From Pseudomonas sp. (GTDB taxonomy: Bacteria; Pseudomonadota; Gammaproteobacteria; Pseudomonadales; Pseudomonadaceae), in contig NZ_JAUXXP010000058.1 in the NCBI RefSeq assembly GCF_030684895.1, positions 62,001 through 126,000 of the forward strand: DNA of 64,000 bases, written 5' to 3'. The notes beneath the pieces are model-generated. The model was not told where the DNA came from, made no database searches, and saw nothing but the letters and a program-made list of their open reading frames with translations. The first letter of the stretch is position 1, and every line of letters begins with the position of its first letter. A program made the position numbers and the translations under genes. Below, piece after piece: positions 7,946 to 16,675 of this stretch.

Positions 7946-10159
7946 TCAGATACGCCGAGCGTAGCGTTTGAGCATGCTCGGCACGTCAAGAATCAGGGCA
8001 ATACGTCCATCACCGGTGATGGTCGCGCCCGACATGCCTGGAGTGCCCTGCAGCATTTTGCCCAGCGGTTTGATCACCACCTCTTCCTGGCCAACCAGTT
8101 GATCGACTACGAAGCCAATACGCTGACTGCCAACGGTGAGAATCACCACATGCCCCTCGCCCTGCTCCACATGGGCGGCACTGCCGATCAGCCAGCGCTT
8201 GAGATAGAACAGCGGCAAGGCTTTGTCGCGCACGATCACCACTTCCTGACCGTCAACCACATTGGTTCGCGACAGGTCGAGGTGGAAGATTTCGTTGACG
8301 TTGACCAGCGGGAAAGCGAACGCCTGATTGGCCAGCATCACCATCAGCGTCGGCATGATCGCTAGGGTCAGTGGCACCTTGATGACGATCTTCGAGCCCT
8401 GGCCCTTAACCGAAAACACGTTGACCGTGCCATTGAGCTGGGAAATTTTGGTCTTCACCACGTCCATACCCACACCGCGACCGGACACATCGGAAATTTC
8501 GGTCTTGGTCGAGAAGCCTGGGGCGAAAATCAGGTTGTAGCATTCAAATTCATTGAGGCGGTCGGCAGCGTCTTTATCCAGCAAACCTTTCTCTACGGCC
8601 TTGGCACGCAGCTGATCGGCATCCATACCTTTGCCGTCATCGGAAATCGACAGCAGGATATGGTCGCCCTCCTGCTCGGCGGACAGGATCACCTTGCCGC
8701 CACGTGGCTTGCCCGAGGCTTCGCGCTCTTCCGGGGTTTCAATGCCGTGGTCGACCGCGTTGCGCACCAAGTGGACCAGTGGATCGGCCAGCGCCTCAAC
8801 CAGGTTCTTGTCGAGGTCGGTTTCTTCACCGACCAGTTCCAGGTTGATCTCTTTTTTCAGGTTACGTGCCAGATCGCGAACCAGGCGTGGGAAGCGCCCG
8901 AAGACCTTCTTGATCGGCTGCATGCGGGTTTTCATCACCGCGGTTTGCAGATCAGCCGTTACCACATCCAGGTTGGATACCGCTTTGGACATGGCCTCAT
9001 CGCCACTGCTGGCACCCAGACGCACCAGGCGGTTACGCACCAGCACCAGCTCGCCGACCATGTTCATGATTTCATCCAGCCGCGCGGTATCAACCCGCAC
9101 AGTGGTTTCCGCCTCGCTAGGCGGCGCAGCCTTCTCGGCTGCAGGCGCGGCGACCGGTGCAGCTGGCGCCTTGGCCGGCTCCGTCTTGGCAGCAGGTTTT
9201 GCGGCGGGTTTGGCGGCGGCCTTGGCAGATTCGGCCGGTTTGGCAGCAGGTGCTGGCGCAACGGGTTTGATCGCTTCGGGCTCAACAAACTTGCCTTTGC
9301 CATGCAGCTGATCAAGCAGTGCTTCAAACTCATCGTCGGTGATATCACCGCTCGGGGGTGCTGCAGGCTCAGACTTGGCCGCTGGCGCGGCGGGTGCCGA
9401 TACAGGTGGCGGAACAAACTGACCCTTGCCATGCAACTGATCGAGCAGCGACTCGAACTCATCATCAGTGATTTCATCGCCAGCTGCTGCCGTTGCCACT
9501 GGCGCAGCAGCAACTGGCGCGGCAGGTGCAACAGCAACATCTGGCGCTACAAACTGGCCTTTGCCGTGAAGCTGATCGAGCAACGACTCGAATTCATCGT
9601 CGGTAATTTCATCGCTGCTGGCAGCGCTGGAGGCTTGCGCCGGCGACTCGTCCAGGGCGCCCAGCAACTGCTCGAACTCACTGTCGGTGATATCGCCAGC
9701 GCCCTCTGCAACCTCAACTTCAGGCTCGGGTTCAGCGTGCGCTTCAACCGGCGCGGCTTCCTCAGCACCTGCCGGCTCAGCCAGGCGGGCCAAGGCGGCA
9801 AGCAGCTCAGGGGTGGCGGGAGTCAGGTCAGTACGCTCACGTACTTCGGTAAACATGCTGTTGACGGCATCCAGCGCTTCCAGCACCACATCCATCAACG
9901 CGGAGTCGACGCGCCGTTCACCCTTACGCAGGATGTCGAAGACGTTTTCTGCGATATGGCAGCATTCCACCAGCTCATTGAGCTGGAGAAAACCGGCACC
10001 ACCTTTAACGGTATGAAACCCGCGAAAAATAGCGTTGAGCAGATTCATGTCGTCCGGACGACTTTCCAGCTCAACGAGCTGTTCGGACAGTAGTTCAAGA
10101 ATCTCGCCGGCCTCTACCAGGAAGTCCTGGAGGATTTCTTCATCGGCGCCGAAGCTCAT
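7946..10159 (-). CDS. cheA: CheA, chemotaxis histidine kinase with repeated linker motif
   Basis: A 737-residue kinase. The P1 Hpt domain has phospho-His49 (FRGFHTVKGGAGF). After a long Ala/Pro linker the protein has dimerisation, HATPase (HLVRNAVDHGIE, DDGKGMD, GRGVGMDVV) and CheW-like regulatory domains to the C-terminus. No ordinary P2 domain is evident. Instead, residues 156-292 hold four copies of a motif close to ITDDEFESLLDQLHGKG (starting near 156, 184, 229 and 272; the first is shortened). Vibrio CheA uses a linker region (LID) to bind ParP, and these copies are candidates for that role. Confidence 0.95.
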   Translation of the reverse strand: MSFGADEEILQDFLVEAGEILELLSEQLVELESRPDDMNLLNAIFRGFHTVKGGAGFLQLNELVECCHIAENVFDILRKGERRVDSALMDVVLEALDAVNSMFTEVRERTDLTPATPELLAALARLAEPAGAEEAAPVEAHAEPEPEVEVAEGAGDITDSEFEQLLGALDESPAQASSAASSDEITDDEFESLLDQLHGKGQFVAPDVAVAPAAPVAAAPVATAAAGDEITDDEFESLLDQLHGKGQFVPPPVSAPAAPAAKSEPAAPPSGDITDDEFEALLDQLHGKGKFVEPEAIKPVAPAPAAKPAESAKAAAKPAAKPAAKTEPAKAPAAPVAAPAAEKAAPPSEAETTVRVDTARLDEIMNMVGELVLVRNRLVRLGASSGDEAMSKAVSNLDVVTADLQTAVMKTRMQPIKKVFGRFPRLVRDLARNLKKEINLELVGEETDLDKNLVEALADPLVHLVRNAVDHGIETPEEREASGKPRGGKVILSAEQEGDHILLSISDDGKGMDADQLRAKAVEKGLLDKDAADRLNEFECYNLIFAPGFSTKTEISDVSGRGVGMDVVKTKISQLNGTVNVFSVKGQGSKIVIKVPLTLAIMPTLMVMLANQAFAFPLVNVNEIFHLDLSRTNVVDGQEVVIVRDKALPLFYLKRWLIGSAAHVEQGEGHVVILTVGSQRIGFVVDQLVGQEEVVIKPLGKMLQGTPGMSGATITGDGRIALILDVPSMLKRYARRI
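9284..9694 (-). repeat. Four in-frame motif repeats in the CheA linker
   Basis: These bases encode CheA residues 156-292. Three near-identical copies of a 21-residue unit start with EITDDEF or DITDDEF and end with HGKGQFV or HGKGKFV, spaced 45 and 43 residues apart. A shortened copy (DITDSEFEQLLGAL) precedes them. The spacers are Ala/Pro rich and differ from each other. The conserved acidic and hydrophobic pattern suggests selection on a short binding helix rather than recent DNA slippage. Confidence 0.85.
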
Positions 10160-10170
10160 AAGACGTGCTC

Positions 10171-10959
10171 CTAAAATCCCAGGCTGGAAAGCAGGTCGTC
10201 GACATCATCCTGATTGGATGCGACGTCTTCACGCTTATCGGCATGAATCTGCGGACCTTCACCACGGGAAGGCTCTTTTTGTTTTTCTTGTTCGGCGCGG
10301 AGCAACTCATGGTTGTGCTCAATGCCGGCAAACTGATCCACCTGACTGGCCATCAGCACCAGTTTCAGCAGATTGCTTTCCACCTCGGTCACCAACTGCG
10401 TTACACGTTTGATCACCTGTCCAGTCAGATCCTGGTAATCCTGAGCCAACAAAATGTCATTGAGATGCGCAGAAATCTTGGCACCATCGCGCTCGCTGCG
10501 AGCGAGAAACAGCTCAACACGCTTGGCCAGTTCACGGAAACCATCGGCGCTCATTTCGCGGCGCATAAAGCGCCCCCAGTCAGCGCTCAGGCTTTGCGCC
10601 TCATCACTGAGGTCATTAACCAGTGGTGCACTCTGCTCAACCAGGTCCATGGTGCGATTGGCCGCTTTTTCGGTCATCGTCACCACGTAATTCAGCCGTT
10701 CGGTGGCATCGGTGATTTGCGAAACCTCAGTGGCATGCGGCACACGGGGGTCGAGCTGGAAATTGACAATGGCGTTATGCAGCTCACGGGTCAGCTTGCC
10801 GACCTCGTGATACAGGCCGCGATCACGCGCCTTGTTGAGCTCATGTATCAGCTGTACCGCTTCACCAAAGTTGCCTTGTTCCAGGCTGTCTACCAGTTGG
10901 CGAGCGTTGTGTTTCAGGGTCGACTCAAGGTCACCCTGAACGGAATCTTTATGTTCCAT
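10171..10959 (-). CDS. cheZ: CheZ, CheY-phosphate phosphatase
   Basis: A 262-residue, mostly helical protein. The long central hairpin includes VQLIHELNKARDRGLYHEVG and, further on, ILLAQDYQDLTGQVIKRV, which carries the conserved Asp-Gln region including the catalytic Gln. The C-terminal peptide VDDLLSSLGF is the CheY-binding tail. The ATG at 10959 (MEHKDSVQGDLES) gives the family length; an in-frame start at 11010 is less likely. It lies between cheY and cheA, the standard gammaproteobacterial order. Confidence 0.95.
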   Translation of the reverse strand: MEHKDSVQGDLESTLKHNARQLVDSLEQGNFGEAVQLIHELNKARDRGLYHEVGKLTRELHNAIVNFQLDPRVPHATEVSQITDATERLNYVVTMTEKAANRTMDLVEQSAPLVNDLSDEAQSLSADWGRFMRREMSADGFRELAKRVELFLARSERDGAKISAHLNDILLAQDYQDLTGQVIKRVTQLVTEVESNLLKLVLMASQVDQFAGIEHNHELLRAEQEKQKEPSRGEGPQIHADKREDVASNQDDVDDLLSSLGF

Positions 10960-10978
10960 AGCACCCTCATGGCAAACA

Positions 10979-11365
10979 TCAGCCGTTGACCCGCTCGAAG
11001 ATCTTTTCAATCTTCTCTTTCAGTACCTGGGCAGTGAACGGCTTGACGACATAACCGTTAACCCCAGCCTGGGCTGCTTCGATGATCTGATCGCGCTTGG
11101 CTTCTGCGGTAACCATCAACACCGGCAGGGTTTTCAGGCGCTCATCCGCACGCACCGCGCGCAGCAGGTCGATACCCGTCATGCCGGGCATGTTCCAGTC
11201 AGTCACCAGAAAATCAAAACTGCCGCTTTGCAGCATGGGCAGCGCGGTGACGCCATCATCGGCTTCCGCTGTGTTGGTGAACCCCAAGTCACGCAGGAGG
11301 TTCTTGATGATCCGTCGCATCGTTGAAAAGTCATCAACGATGAGGATTTTCATGTTCTTGTCCAA
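10979..11365 (-). CDS. cheY: CheY, chemotaxis response regulator
   Basis: A single-domain receiver that binds FliM and FliN when phosphorylated and changes motor rotation. Phospho-acceptor Asp56 lies in [13 protein letters not shown]; Thr/Ser (VMVTAEA) and Lys (YVVKPFTA) complete the switch site. I place the start at TTG 11365: a strong GGAGG (11371-11375) sits five bases upstream, while the ATG at 11353 lies 17 bases from it. The extra residues MDKN also align with the N-terminus of E. coli CheY. The 124-residue form from 11353 is the usual annotation in relatives. Confidence 0.92.
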   Translation of the reverse strand: MDKNMKILIVDDFSTMRRIIKNLLRDLGFTNTAEADDGVTALPMLQSGSFDFLVTDWNMPGMTGIDLLRAVRADERLKTLPVLMVTAEAKRDQIIEAAQAGVNGYVVKPFTAQVLKEKIEKIFERVNG

Positions 11366-11450
11366 GTCGACCTCCGTACAGTCCCAAACGCACCCAGCAA
11401 CCTGTATGCGCTTTTAATCGTGAAACCGGCCCAGCGTTAGCGAATGCAAC

Positions 11451-12197
11451 TCAATGTGCGCGCCACTCGCCCAGACGAGCGCGTAAACGAGCGGCACACT
11501 GACTGTGTAGTTGGCTTACACGTGATTCGCTAACCCCCAACACCTCGCCGATCTCTTTAAGATTCAATTCTTCATCGTAATATAGCGCTAACACCAGGCG
11601 CTCGCGCTCCGGCAGGTTGGCAATGGCATCCGCCAGGGCCGCCTGAAAGCGTTCATCTTCCAGATCACGAGAAGGTTCGAGGTGGTTGCTGCCAGCGTCT
11701 TCACCCAGCCCACCGTGCTCACCGTCCTGCAACAGGTCGTCGAAACTGAACAGGCGGCTGCCTAAAGTGTCACCAAGAATGCCGTAGTAATCCTCGAGAC
11801 TCAATTGGAGTTCGGCCGCAACCTCTTGATCTTTAGCGTCTCTGCCGGTTCTGGCCTCAATTTTTCGAATTGCGTCGCTGACCATGCGGCTATTGCGATG
11901 CACCGAACGGGGGGCCCAGTCACCTTTGCGCACCTCATCAAGCATAGAGCCGCGAATGCGAATGCCGGCGAACGTCTCGAAACTGGCGCCTTTGCTGGAG
12001 TCGTATTTTTTTGACGCTTCGAGCAGGCCAATCATCCCGGCCTGGATCAAGTCGTCGACCTGCACATTGGCCGGTAGACGGGCCAGCAGGTGATAGGCAA
12101 TGCGTTTGACCAGGGGCGCGTAGCGCTCGATCAACTGGTGCTGGGAATCCTGCGCCTGCGCCTTGCTATACATACGAAGTCCAGAGGCTGCTGTCAT
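11451..12197 (-). CDS. fliA: FliA, flagellar sigma-28 factor
   Basis: A 248-residue sigma factor for late flagellar and chemotaxis genes. Region 2 is clear (YAPLVKRIAYHLLARLP, VDDLIQAGMIGLLEASKKY, GASFETFAGIRIRGSMLDEV), followed by region 3 and a region 4 helix-turn-helix (ERERLVLALYYDEELNLKEI, LGVSESRVSQLHSQ). Its ATG overlaps the fleN stop (ATGA). It would be held in check by FlgM, which is not encoded here. Confidence 0.96.
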   Translation of the reverse strand: MTAASGLRMYSKAQAQDSQHQLIERYAPLVKRIAYHLLARLPANVQVDDLIQAGMIGLLEASKKYDSSKGASFETFAGIRIRGSMLDEVRKGDWAPRSVHRNSRMVSDAIRKIEARTGRDAKDQEVAAELQLSLEDYYGILGDTLGSRLFSFDDLLQDGEHGGLGEDAGSNHLEPSRDLEDERFQAALADAIANLPERERLVLALYYDEELNLKEIGEVLGVSESRVSQLHSQCAARLRARLGEWRAH

Positions 12198-13024
12198 ATG
12201 GCCGTGTCCGCGATCGGTTGCTGCACCAGACGCTCAACGAAAAACTCCAAATGACCACGCGGGTTGGCCGGTAACGGCCAGGCGTCGACTTTCTGGGCTA
12301 TCGCCTTGAACGCCAGCGCGCACTTCGAGCGCGGGAAGGCTTCGTAGACCGCGCGCTGCTTCTGCACGGCCTTGCGCACTGACTCGTCATATGGCACTGC
12401 ACCTACATACTGCAGGGCAACATCAAGAAAACGGTCAGTAACTTTAGTCAGCTTAGCAAAGAGGTTGCGACCTTCCTGCGGGCTATGGGCCATATTGGCC
12501 AATACGCGAAAACGATTCATGCCGTGATCGCGGTTGAGCAATTTGATCAGTGCGTAGGCGTCGGTAATCGAAGTCGGTTCATCACACACCACCACCAGCA
12601 CTTCCTGGGCGGCGCGCACGAAGCTGACCACGCCATCACCGATACCGGCGGCGGTGTCGATAATCAGCACATCGAGGTTGTCACTGATATCGCTGAACGC
12701 CTGAATCAGCCCGGCATGTTGCATGGGCGATAGCTGCACCATGCTCTGAATGCCAGACGCTGCCGGCACGATACGAATACCGCCCGGCCCCTGCAGCAAT
12801 ACATCACGCAGCTCACATTCGCCACTGATGACGTTTTCCAAAGTGCGTTTGGCGCTCAGGCCAAGCAGCACATCGACGTTGGCCAAGCCCAGGTCGGCGT
12901 CCATCAGCATCACCCGACGACCGAGATCAGCCAGGGCCAACGCCAGGTTCACCGAGACGTTGGTCTTACCGACGCCACCTTTGCCGCCGGTCACCGCAAT
13001 CACCTGTACGGGATGCATACCCAT
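12194..13024 (-). CDS. fleN: FleN (FlhG), flagellar number regulator ATPase
   Basis: A 276-residue MinD-like ATPase that restrains FleQ and sets flagellar number. The deviant Walker A motif is TGGKGGVGKTNVSVN near residue 12, with LMDADLGLANVDVLLGL and the Walker B-like DVLIIDTAAGIGD. ATG 13024 (MGMHPVQVIAVTGG) follows an AAGGTG at suitable spacing; upstream GTG 13036 overlaps that site and is rejected. The product works together with FlhF, encoded just upstream. Confidence 0.95.
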   Translation of the reverse strand: MGMHPVQVIAVTGGKGGVGKTNVSVNLALALADLGRRVMLMDADLGLANVDVLLGLSAKRTLENVISGECELRDVLLQGPGGIRIVPAASGIQSMVQLSPMQHAGLIQAFSDISDNLDVLIIDTAAGIGDGVVSFVRAAQEVLVVVCDEPTSITDAYALIKLLNRDHGMNRFRVLANMAHSPQEGRNLFAKLTKVTDRFLDVALQYVGAVPYDESVRKAVQKQRAVYEAFPRSKCALAFKAIAQKVDAWPLPANPRGHLEFFVERLVQQPIADTAI

Positions 13025-13101
13025 ATTTCTACACACCTTGTCTAACTTCGACTGGAGCCACTTGGCCGGCTAAGCGCGGTTCAATTCCAACAGCCTGGCA
13101 C

Positions 13102-14403
13102 TTAACTGACGCGTCGTGCGGGTTGCTGGTAAAGGCCGGCAAACATCTCCGCCATCGTATCCTCGCTTGGTTCCTGGGTCGCCTGCAGCCCTACGGCCCG
13201 GCTCACCAGCTGATGACTGCGGGGAATCTGCAGATCATCGGGAATGCGTGGCCCATCAGTCAGATAGGCTACCGGTAGACGCTGGCTAATAGCCAGTCCT
13301 AAAACCTCACCCAGGCTGGTGGCTTCATCCGCCTTGGTCAGGATGCAGCCAGACAAGCCGCAGCGCTTATAACTATGGTAGGCGGCTTTCAGCACTTGGC
13401 CCTGGCTGGTAGCGGCCATTACCAGATAATTTTTTGCATTGACGCCACGGCTGGCCAGGGTTTCCAGCTGCATACGCAGGGCTGGGTCGTTGGCGGGCAG
13501 GCCGGCAGTGTCGATCAACACCACACGCTTGCGCGCCAGCGGAGCCAGGGCCTGGGTCAACGACTGGCCGGGGTCAACCAGAGTCACTGGGACATTGAGA
13601 ATACGCCCCAAGGTTTTAAGTTGTTCTTGAGCACCAATGCGGTAGCTGTCCAGGCTGACCAGGGCAATATGTTGCGCGCCGTACTTGAGCACGTAACGCG
13701 CCGCCAGCTTGGCCAGGGTGGTGGTCTTGCCCATGCCCGCCGGGCCCACCAGGGCGATTACACCACCCTCTTCCATCGGCTCCTGCTTCGGCGTTTTGAT
13801 TGCATGGGCCAGATGCGCCAGCAACATGCGCCAGGCCTGACGCGGTTCGGTCACGGTGCTTACACGCTCCAGCAGCGCTTTCGACAATTCGGCCGACAGT
13901 CCCATGCGTTGCAGGCGGCGCCACAAATTGGCTTGCTGTGGACGACGGTTCTGCAACTGCCCCCAGGCAATCGAGCCCAGCTGCACTTCAATCAGTTCAC
14001 GCAGACCGTGCAGCTCGAAACGCATAGCATCCAGGGCGCGCTGATCGGTTGCCGCAGCGGGCGCAGCCTGAGACTTGCGCATCACGGCAGCCAAACTGTC
14101 AGCAGGCAGGCTGTCGGCTGCGCCAAACAGCTGGCGGTCCTTGCCGGCATCGACCTGGGTGCGGGTGGTCAGTTCGGCCTTGGCCGTGGCGATTTTTGCC
14201 TGGGTCTTGCGCAGCTCGGCTTCCAGCGCCGGGTTGGGCTGACGGGCCGGCGCAGCTGGCACCTGATAATCCAGCGCGGCGGTCAGTTCGACACCGCCGG
14301 CTACCCGGCGATTGCCAATGATCGAGGCATCGGCACCCAGCTCATCACGCACCAGTTTCATGGCGGTACGCATATCGGCGGCGAAAAAGCGTTTGACCTG
14401 CAT
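13102..14403 (-). CDS. flhF: FlhF, SRP-family GTPase for polar flagellum placement
   Basis: A 433-residue protein. A basic N-terminal part (MQVKRFFAADMRTAMKLVRD) is followed by a variable Ala/Gln linker, then the NG GTPase core with P-loop GPAGMGKTTTLAKLAARYV, DSYRIGAQEQLKTLGRI, VLIDTAGLPANDP and LTKADEATSLGE. It marks the pole where the basal body is built. The gene follows flhA by 15 bases and precedes fleN, the conserved polar flagellum order. Confidence 0.95.
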   Translation of the reverse strand: MQVKRFFAADMRTAMKLVRDELGADASIIGNRRVAGGVELTAALDYQVPAAPARQPNPALEAELRKTQAKIATAKAELTTRTQVDAGKDRQLFGAADSLPADSLAAVMRKSQAAPAAATDQRALDAMRFELHGLRELIEVQLGSIAWGQLQNRRPQQANLWRRLQRMGLSAELSKALLERVSTVTEPRQAWRMLLAHLAHAIKTPKQEPMEEGGVIALVGPAGMGKTTTLAKLAARYVLKYGAQHIALVSLDSYRIGAQEQLKTLGRILNVPVTLVDPGQSLTQALAPLARKRVVLIDTAGLPANDPALRMQLETLASRGVNAKNYLVMAATSQGQVLKAAYHSYKRCGLSGCILTKADEATSLGEVLGLAISQRLPVAYLTDGPRIPDDLQIPRSHQLVSRAVGLQATQEPSEDTMAEMFAGLYQQPARRVS

Positions 14404-14418
14404 GGCCTGTAACCTCGG

Positions 14419-16548
14419 TTAGTTCTGCCCCACCGTCGCAACGATGGTGACCTGCTTGTTATCCGGAATTTCCTGGTATGCCAGTACATGGATACTCGGA
14501 ACCGCCAGCCGCGCGAATCGCGAGAGCATCGCCCGGACCGGACCGGCTACCAGCAAAATCACTGGCTTGCCGAGCATCTCCTGGCGCTGCGCCGCTTCCA
14601 CCAGGGAACGCTGCAGCTTCTCGGCCATGCCCGGTTCCAGGAGGATGCCCTCCTCGGAGCCTTGACCGGCCTTCTGAATACTGTTGAGCAATATCTGTTC
14701 CAACCTGGGTTCCAGGGTAATCACAGGCAGCTCCAGCTCTAGTCCCACAATGCTTTGCACGATTGCGCGGGCCAATGCGACACGTACAGCGGCGACCATC
14801 GCGGCGGGATCTTGACTCTTCACCGCGACATTGGCGATGGCCTCGGCGATGGTGCGGATATCGCGCACCGGCACTTGCTCCTGCAGCAAGGTCTGCAGCA
14901 CCTTGAGCAGGGTCGACAGGGAAATCATCCCCGGCACCAGCTCCTCGGCCAGCTTGGGTGAGCTCTTGGCCAGCAGCTGCATCAATTGCTGCACTTCTTC
15001 GTGACCGAGCAGCTCGTGGGCATGCTTGTGCAGCACTTGGTTGAGATGGGTAGCGACCACGGTACTGGCGTCCACCACGGTGTAACCGAGCGACTGCGCC
15101 TGATCACGCTGAGTCGGATCGATCCACACCGCTTCCAGGCCAAATGCCGGGTCTTTGGCGGCGATGCCGTTGAGCGGACCAAACACCTGGCCGGGGTTAA
15201 TCGCCAGTTCGCGATCCGGATACACCTCGGCCTCCGCCACGCTGACGCCCATCAGGGTCAGGCGATAGGCATTGGGCTGCAGATCAAGGTTGTCGCGGAT
15301 ATGCACGGAGGGCATGAGAAAGCCCATTTCCTGAGAGAGCTTCTTGCGCACGCCCTTGATCCGCGCCAGCAGTTGGCCACCCTGATTACGGTCCACGAGT
15401 GGAATCAGGCGGTAGCCCACCTCCAGGCCAACCATATCCACTGGCGTCACGTCATCCCAGCCCAGCTCCTTGACTTCCTGGGCCTTCTGCGCCGGCAGCA
15501 AATCTTGTTGGCGTTGTACTTCCTTGATCTCGTTTTCCTTGGTTGCCCGCTGCTTGTTGGCAATCCAGTACGCGGCACCCGCAGCCACCAGGCCCAGGCT
15601 GATAAAGGAGAAATGCGGCATGCCGGGCACCAGGCCCATGGTGATCATCACCGCTGCCGTTACCGCCAGCGCACGCGGCGAGGCGAACATCTGCCGGTTG
15701 ACCTGCGCACCCATGTCTTCCGAGCTGGAAACACGGGTGACCATGATCGCTGCTGCAGTGGACAACAGCAGCGAAGGGATCTGCGCCACCAGGCCGTCAC
15801 CGATGGTCAGCAGGGTGTAGATACGCCCCGCGTCGGCGAAACTCAGAGAGTGCTGGAAGATACCGATGGCGATGCCACCGATCAGGTTGATAAACAGGAT
15901 CAGTAAGCCGGCAATCGCGTCACCACGGACGAACTTGCTGGCGCCGTCCATGGAGCCGTAGAAGTCAGCCTCCTGGGACACTTCACTGCGACGCTTCTTC
16001 GCTTCAACCTGATCGATCAGACCGGCGTTCAAGTCGGCATCGATGGCCATCTGTTTGCCGGGCATGGCATCCAGGGTGAAGCGCGCGCTGACTTCGGAGA
16101 TACGCCCAGCGCCCTTGGTGACCACCACGAAGTTGATGATCATCAAAATGGCGAACACCACGATACCGACCACGTAGTTACCACCGATCACCACTTCACC
16201 GAAGGCCTGGATCACCTTACCGGCAGCGTCGTGACCGTCCTGGCCATTGAGCAACACGACCCGCGTGGAGGCGACGTTAAGCGCCAGGCGCAGCAAGGTG
16301 GCCGCCAGCAGAATGGTTGGAAATACCGCGAAATCCAGCGGACGCAAGGCGTAGATCGCCACCAGCAGGACGACAATCGACAGGGCAATACTGAAGGTGA
16401 ACAGCACATCGAGGAGAAACGGCGGAATCGGCAGCATGACCATGCCGAGCATGACCAGCAGCATCAGCGGTATGCCCAGGTTGCCCTGTTTCAACCCCGA
16501 CAGGTTGCTGCGCACATCACCGATCATTTGCGAGCGATCTATTGCCAC
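14419..16548 (-). CDS. flhA: FlhA, flagellar type III export gate protein
   Basis: A 709-residue FHIPEP-family export gate subunit. About eight membrane helices fill residues 25-330 (LLVMLGMVMLPIPPFLLDVL, VVLLVAIYALRPLDFAVFPT and others). The FHIPEP signature region is around TRVVLLNGQDGHDAAGKVIQ. A large cytoplasmic C-terminal domain forms the nonameric docking ring for chaperones and substrates. The start codon is GTG at 16548 with GGGG upstream. A weak RpoN-like site lies about 60-75 bases upstream (16606-16621). Confidence 0.96.
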   Translation of the reverse strand: MAIDRSQMIGDVRSNLSGLKQGNLGIPLMLLVMLGMVMLPIPPFLLDVLFTFSIALSIVVLLVAIYALRPLDFAVFPTILLAATLLRLALNVASTRVVLLNGQDGHDAAGKVIQAFGEVVIGGNYVVGIVVFAILMIINFVVVTKGAGRISEVSARFTLDAMPGKQMAIDADLNAGLIDQVEAKKRRSEVSQEADFYGSMDGASKFVRGDAIAGLLILFINLIGGIAIGIFQHSLSFADAGRIYTLLTIGDGLVAQIPSLLLSTAAAIMVTRVSSSEDMGAQVNRQMFASPRALAVTAAVMITMGLVPGMPHFSFISLGLVAAGAAYWIANKQRATKENEIKEVQRQQDLLPAQKAQEVKELGWDDVTPVDMVGLEVGYRLIPLVDRNQGGQLLARIKGVRKKLSQEMGFLMPSVHIRDNLDLQPNAYRLTLMGVSVAEAEVYPDRELAINPGQVFGPLNGIAAKDPAFGLEAVWIDPTQRDQAQSLGYTVVDASTVVATHLNQVLHKHAHELLGHEEVQQLMQLLAKSSPKLAEELVPGMISLSTLLKVLQTLLQEQVPVRDIRTIAEAIANVAVKSQDPAAMVAAVRVALARAIVQSIVGLELELPVITLEPRLEQILLNSIQKAGQGSEEGILLEPGMAEKLQRSLVEAAQRQEMLGKPVILLVAGPVRAMLSRFARLAVPSIHVLAYQEIPDNKQVTIVATVGQN

Positions 16549-16605
16549 ACCACTACCCCAGCCAATTCAATCTTTTGACGCAAGTCGCGCCTTTGGGGAG
16601 GGTTT

Positions 16606-16621
16606 TGCAAGAAGCCGTCCA
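16606..16621 (-). promoter_or_regulatory. Possible RpoN (-24/-12) promoter of flhA
   Basis: On the minus strand the sequence reads TGGACG, five bases, then TTGCA. The -24 GG and -12 GC are present at the correct 10-base gap, but the first block deviates from TGGCAC. It lies 58 bases upstream of the flhA start in the 127-base flhB-flhA gap. PAO1 flhA is known to depend on FleQ and RpoN, which supports the reading. Confidence 0.5.
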
Positions 16622-16675
16622 ACTTTGCCGGAGCCAGGCAAACAACCGCCAAACCTGCTGCAACGGGGCTAATCG

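Noticed and set aside
9284..9694. CRISPR-like regular repeats
   Set aside because: The repeats are in-frame coding units inside cheA with coding-type variation and no cas genes nearby.
11366..11450. FliA-dependent promoter upstream of cheY
   Set aside because: No TAAAG-N15-GCCGATAA-like pair could be read in the 85-base gap.
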